Shown here: positions 7,437 to 9,458 of the stretch, in pieces
Layout of the letters: every line of letters begins with the position of its first letter
Position numbering within the stretch: the stretch's first letter is position 1
Assembly: GCA_026785795.1 (NCBI GenBank)
Contig: JAJAZJ010000040.1
Span: 1-9,458 of the forward strand
DNA length: 9,458 bases
Reading direction: 5' to 3'
DNA from: Pseudoxanthomonas sp.
GTDB lineage: Bacteria; Pseudomonadota; Gammaproteobacteria; Xanthomonadales; Xanthomonadaceae
Notes under the pieces: generated by a model
Databases searched by the model: none
What the model was told of the DNA's origin: nothing
What the model saw: only the letters and a program-made list of their open reading frames with translations
Translations under genes and position numbers: made by a program

Positions 7437-8066
7437 CTTGATATGGATGCGTTTGCCCTGCCCCAGCGCATAGACCTCGGGGGAGCGCTTGCGCGAGGCG
7501 TCCGGCTTGCGCATCACCACCTTGTCGTAGCGTCGCCGCAGTTCCTTGACGTAATCATCAAAACCCGTGCCCTGGAACAGCTTGATCAGGAATGTACCGC
7601 CAGGTTTCAGGTGACCATCGGCAAACTCCATTGCCAGCTCGGCCAGATGCATCATCCGCGGCTGGTCGACCGCATCCACACCACTCTTATTGGGGGCCAT
7701 ATCCGACAGCACAAGGTCCACCGGCTGCCCGCCCAGCATCTCCTGCAGCTGGTATAGGACCCCATTCTCCCTGAAATCCCCATGAAGGAACTCCACCCCC
7801 GCCAGGCTGGGCATCTCCAGGACGTCCATGGCCACCACCCGGCCGCTGTCGCCCAGCGCTTTGCGCACGAACTGCGACCAGCCGCCCGGGGCGGCGCCCA
7901 GGTCCACCACCAGCATGCCCGGCTTGAGCAGCCGGTCGCGTTCAATCAGCTCCTCCAGCTTGTAGGCCGCACGCGAGCGCAGGCCTTCAGCCTGCGCCTT
8001 CTTCACATACGGATCCGCGAAATGCTCGCGGAGCCAGCGCTGGCTGCTTTTGCTGCGGGTTGGCAT
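7434..8066 (-). CDS. rlmE: RlmE, 23S rRNA Um2552 2'-O-methyltransferase
   Basis: RlmE (RrmJ/FtsJ) uses S-adenosylmethionine to methylate the 2'-OH of U2552 in the 23S A-loop, a late 50S assembly step; in E. coli it is a heat-shock protein. The 210-residue protein contains the SAM-binding motif [10 protein letters not shown] (54-63), acidic D81 at the end of the second strand, SDMAPN (121-126), and the K-D-K-E catalytic tetrad as K36, D122, K162 and E197 by alignment to E. coli K38-D124-K164-E199. The length and start ([12 protein letters not shown]) are typical. No Shine-Dalgarno is visible before the ATG at 8066. A hairpin, AGGCCC/GGGCCT, lies at 8078-8094. It is transcribed toward ftsH and divergent from yhbY, exactly as in E. 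coli. Confidence 0.97.
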   Translation of the reverse strand: MPTRSKSSQRWLREHFADPYVKKAQAEGLRSRAAYKLEELIERDRLLKPGMLVVDLGAAPGGWSQFVRKALGDSGRVVAMDVLEMPSLAGVEFLHGDFRENGVLYQLQEMLGGQPVDLVLSDMAPNKSGVDAVDQPRMMHLAELAMEFADGHLKPGGTFLIKLFQGTGFDDYVKELRRRYDKVVMRKPDASRKRSPEVYALGQGKRIHIK

Positions 8067-8170
8067 GGGTCTTGGGGAGGCCCTATGGGGGCCTGCACCG
8101 GCCTGCGGAGCGGAAAGGTTCCAGGGTGGCCATGATACCCTGAAGCCCCGTCCGGCCCCCTTCGCAGCGC
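8067..8170. promoter_or_regulatory. Divergent rlmE/yhbY promoter region
   Basis: This 104-bp gap must drive rlmE leftward and yhbY rightward. On the minus strand TATCAT at 8137-8132 resembles a sigma70 -10 box (5 of 6) but has no good -35. CCCCATAG near 8092-8085 resembles a sigma32 -10, but no CTTGAA-like box lies at the right distance. A hairpin, AGGCCC-5 nt-GGGCCT, occupies 8078-8094, 11 nt before the rlmE ATG. The promoters are assigned by gene arrangement only. Confidence 0.35.
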
Positions 8171-8476
8171 ATGCCCACCGTCCTCACTTCCGCCCAGTCC
8201 CGCTTCCTGCGCGGACAGGCACACGGCCTGAAAGCTTTGCTGCAGACAGGGGCCAAGGGGCTGACCCCCGCGTTCCTGACCGAGCTGGACGCAGTGCTTG
8301 AGCAGCATGAACTGGTGAAGGTGAAGGTGGGCGGCGACGAACGCGACGCGCGTCTTGCCCTGATCGACGAGCTGGCCGCCAAGACCGACAGCGCACTGGT
8401 CCAGCGGATCGGCCATGTGGCCGTGCTGTACCGGCCCAGCAAGGACCATCGCCAGATCGTGCTGCCCAGGAAGTAG
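8171..8476 (+). CDS. yhbY: YhbY, CRM-domain ribosome-assembly RNA-binding protein
   Basis: YhbY is a small single-domain CRM protein that associates with pre-50S particles. The 101 residues align end to end with E. coli Yhb[20 protein letters not shown] (5-23), the GxxG RNA-binding loop as GAKG (27-30), HELVKVKV (46-53) and GHVAVLYRP (81-89), ending in a basic LPRK. The start at 8171 is the only sensible ATG, six codons ahead of the conserved LTSAQ helix region. No clear SD precedes it. It is divergent from rlmE, an arrangement kept in E. coli and consistent with both proteins acting on late 50S assembly. greA, next to yhbY in E. coli, is not present here. Confidence 0.94.
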   Translation: MPTVLTSAQSRFLRGQAHGLKALLQTGAKGLTPAFLTELDAVLEQHELVKVKVGGDERDARLALIDELAAKTDSALVQRIGHVAVLYRPSKDHRQIVLPRK

Positions 8477-8478
8477 CG

Positions 8479-8517
8479 GCAACGCTGGACGCTGGTCAAA
8501 CGTTGCGATCGATCGCA
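8479..8517. repeat. Palindrome and tandem repeat in yhbY-Mth938 spacer
   Basis: TGCGATCGATCGCA (8504-8517) is a perfect 14-bp palindrome. Just before it, ACGCTGG occurs twice in tandem (8482-8488 and 8489-8495). GCAACG (8479-8484) is inverted at CGTTGC (8501-8506). The block starts 2 nt after the yhbY stop. It could be an operator for the next gene or a 3'-end structure; there is no T-tract. Confidence 0.45.
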
Positions 8518-8563
8518 GGGGCCCGCAAGCGCCTCCCCCCAATTTGACTGACAGCTGACCGCC

Positions 8564-8938
8564 ATGCAACTCAACCACGAACTGCCTGACTATGCTTTCG
8601 CCCTGCGCGCCGCCGACGGACGCAGCGCCCGGGTCAACGACAGGCAGCTGCACGCCAGCTTCATCCTTGCGCCGAACCAGATCATCGAAGACTGGGGCGT
8701 GGCGCAGGCCGACGCGCTGACGCCCGAAGACCTGGCCCCACTGCTGGCCCTGTCGCCGGAGCTGGTGCTGCTGGGCACGGGCGAGACCCAGGTGTTTCCT
8801 TCGGCGGCGGTCATGGCTGCGTGCCTGACCCGCGGCATCGGCATCGAAGTCATGAACAACCCCGCGGCTGCGCGCACCTTCAACGTGCTGGCCGGCGAAG
8901 GTCGGCGCGTGGTGGCCGGGTTCCTGCTTTCGGCCTGA
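8564..8938 (+). CDS. Mth938-like (DUF498/XCC1710-type) domain protein
   Basis: This 124-residue protein belongs to the Mth938-like family, whose human relative NDUFAF3 is a mitochondrial complex I assembly factor. The bacterial function is not established. The family features are the hydrophobic strand ELVLLGTG (66-73), and the C-terminal signature IGIEVMNNPAAARTFNVLAGEGRRV (92-116) with the Asn-Pro and Arg-Thr-Phe-Asn positions conserved. A Xanthomonas homologue, XCC1710, has a solved structure, to my recollection. There is no signal peptide or membrane segment, so it is probably cytoplasmic. The ATG at 8564 fits the family N-terminus (NHELPDYAF), but no SD is visible. It lies 87 bp after yhbY on the same strand and is convergent with nlpD after 22 bp. 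It may be cotranscribed with yhbY, unless the repeats between them separate the two. Confidence 0.9.
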   Translation: MQLNHELPDYAFALRAADGRSARVNDRQLHASFILAPNQIIEDWGVAQADALTPEDLAPLLALSPELVLLGTGETQVFPSAAVMAACLTRGIGIEVMNNPAAARTFNVLAGEGRRVVAGFLLSA

Positions 8939-8960
8939 ACCGGCCGCCCGGCCCGGCTGG

Positions 8961-9458
8961 CTAGCGCTTGGGCAGGTACAGCAGCGGGTCCACCGGCTTG
9001 CCGTTGTAGCGGATCTCGAAATGCAGCATGTCGCGGGCCGCGCCGCTGCGGCCCATTTCCGCGATCTGCTGCCCGGCCTTCACGTTCTGGCCCTCGTTGA
9101 CCAGGCGCTTGCGGTTGTGGCCGTAGGCCGAGAGCCATGATTCGCTGTGCTTGATGATGATCAGTTCGCCGTAGCCAACCAGCCCGGCACCGGAATAGAC
9201 CACCGCGCCGTCACCAGCCGCACGCACCGGCTGGCCGGCACTGCCGCCAATACCGACGCCCTGGCGGGTGGCATCACCGGCCATGAAGCGAGCGATGACC
9301 TGGCCATCGGCAGGCCAGCGCCATGCAAACCCGCTGCTGGTCGGCGCGGCTGGCCCGGTCGCCGGCCTGGGCTGCGCAGGGGACGGCGATGATGGGCGCG
9401 GCTTGCCCGCTGCTGGCGCCGCACGCGTGGTGGTTGCGGTCGTGCGCGAACTGCCTGA
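8961..9458 (-). CDS. nlpD: NlpD-type LytM (M23) protein, C-terminal part
   Basis: NlpD is an outer-membrane lipoprotein that activates the amidase AmiC at the septum through a LytM domain lacking its own hydrolase activity. The frame stays open to the right edge, giving 165 C-terminal residues; the lipobox and LysM domain would lie outside. Visible residues begin with a Thr/Ala/Pro/Ser-rich linker (about 1-42), then FAWRWPADGQV (44-54) and the LytM domain with GYGELIIIKH, WLSAYGHN, VKAGQQIAEMG, LHFEIRYNGKPVDPL and LPKR at the end. The closing part closely matches E. coli NlpD. The zinc ligands are lost: HxGxD reads as QGVGI, and HLH reads MLH. That is as expected for an amidase activator and further decayed than in E. 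coli. A generic M23 endopeptidase is unlikely. Position beside the rlmE/ftsH region fits the xanthomonad surE-pcm-nlpD neighbourhood, although surE and pcm are not seen. Confidence 0.9.
   Translation of the reverse strand, partial: SGSSRTTATTTRAAPAAGKPRPSSPSPAQPRPATGPAAPTSSGFAWRWPADGQVIARFMAGDATRQGVGIGGSAGQPVRAAGDGAVVYSGAGLVGYGELIIIKHSESWLSAYGHNRKRLVNEGQNVKAGQQIAEMGRSGAARDMLHFEIRYNGKPVDPLLYLPKR

Noticed and set aside
8085..8130. Possible sigma32 promoter before rlmE (CCCCATAG with CTGGAA upstream)
   Set aside because: The two boxes are 28 bp apart, far beyond sigma32 spacing, and no better -35 is present.
8939..8960. GC-rich repeats between the Mth938 gene and nlpD as a bidirectional terminator
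   Set aside because: Only a 4-bp GGCC/GGCC stem is clear and there is no T-tract in either direction.

Overview
The window is a high-GC chromosomal segment of a gammaproteobacterium, most likely Xanthomonadaceae/Lysobacteraceae (the Stenotrophomonas, Xanthomonas, Pseudoxanthomonas or Lysobacter side). This rests on a near-enterobacterial Hfq core with a different acidic tail, on the gene order miaA-hfq-hflX-hflK next to rlmE-ftsH-folP, and on an XCC1710-like Mth938 protein beside yhbY. The genus is an inference. No transposase, integrase, tRNA, rRNA, CRISPR array or phage gene is seen. This is core genome, and I found no undescribed multi-gene system.

Layout, left to right. (1) 1-3254, all minus strand and transcribed right to left: miaA (tRNA modification), hfq (RNA chaperone), hflX (ribosome-associated GTPase) and the first 59 codons of hflK (modulator of FtsH). 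This is the classic miaA-hfq-hflX-hflK order, but hfq and hflK each have regulatory-looking sequence of their own in front. (2) 3394-4476, plus strand: a single AlkB-family alkane 1-monooxygenase, the only metabolic accessory gene here, with no rubredoxin partner in view. (3) 4488-8066, minus strand: rlmE, ftsH and folP, with a textbook intrinsic terminator between ftsH and folP. (4) 8171-8938, plus strand: yhbY, divergent from rlmE as in E. coli, and an Mth938-domain gene. (5) 8961 to the right edge, minus strand: the C-terminal part of an NlpD-type LytM protein.

How the genes relate. The genes fall into RNA and ribosome maintenance (MiaA, Hfq, HflX, RlmE, YhbY) and membrane or envelope quality control (FtsH, HflK, NlpD). 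FtsH and HflK, physical partners encoded at two distant E. coli loci, lie within about 7 kb of each other. The best non-coding signals are a sigma32-like promoter before hflK; an ftsH terminator that abuts the folP start; paired hairpins whose arms carry the stop codons of the convergent alkB and folP genes; and an A-rich ARN tract with a small hairpin before the hfq ribosome binding site, suggesting Hfq autoregulation.
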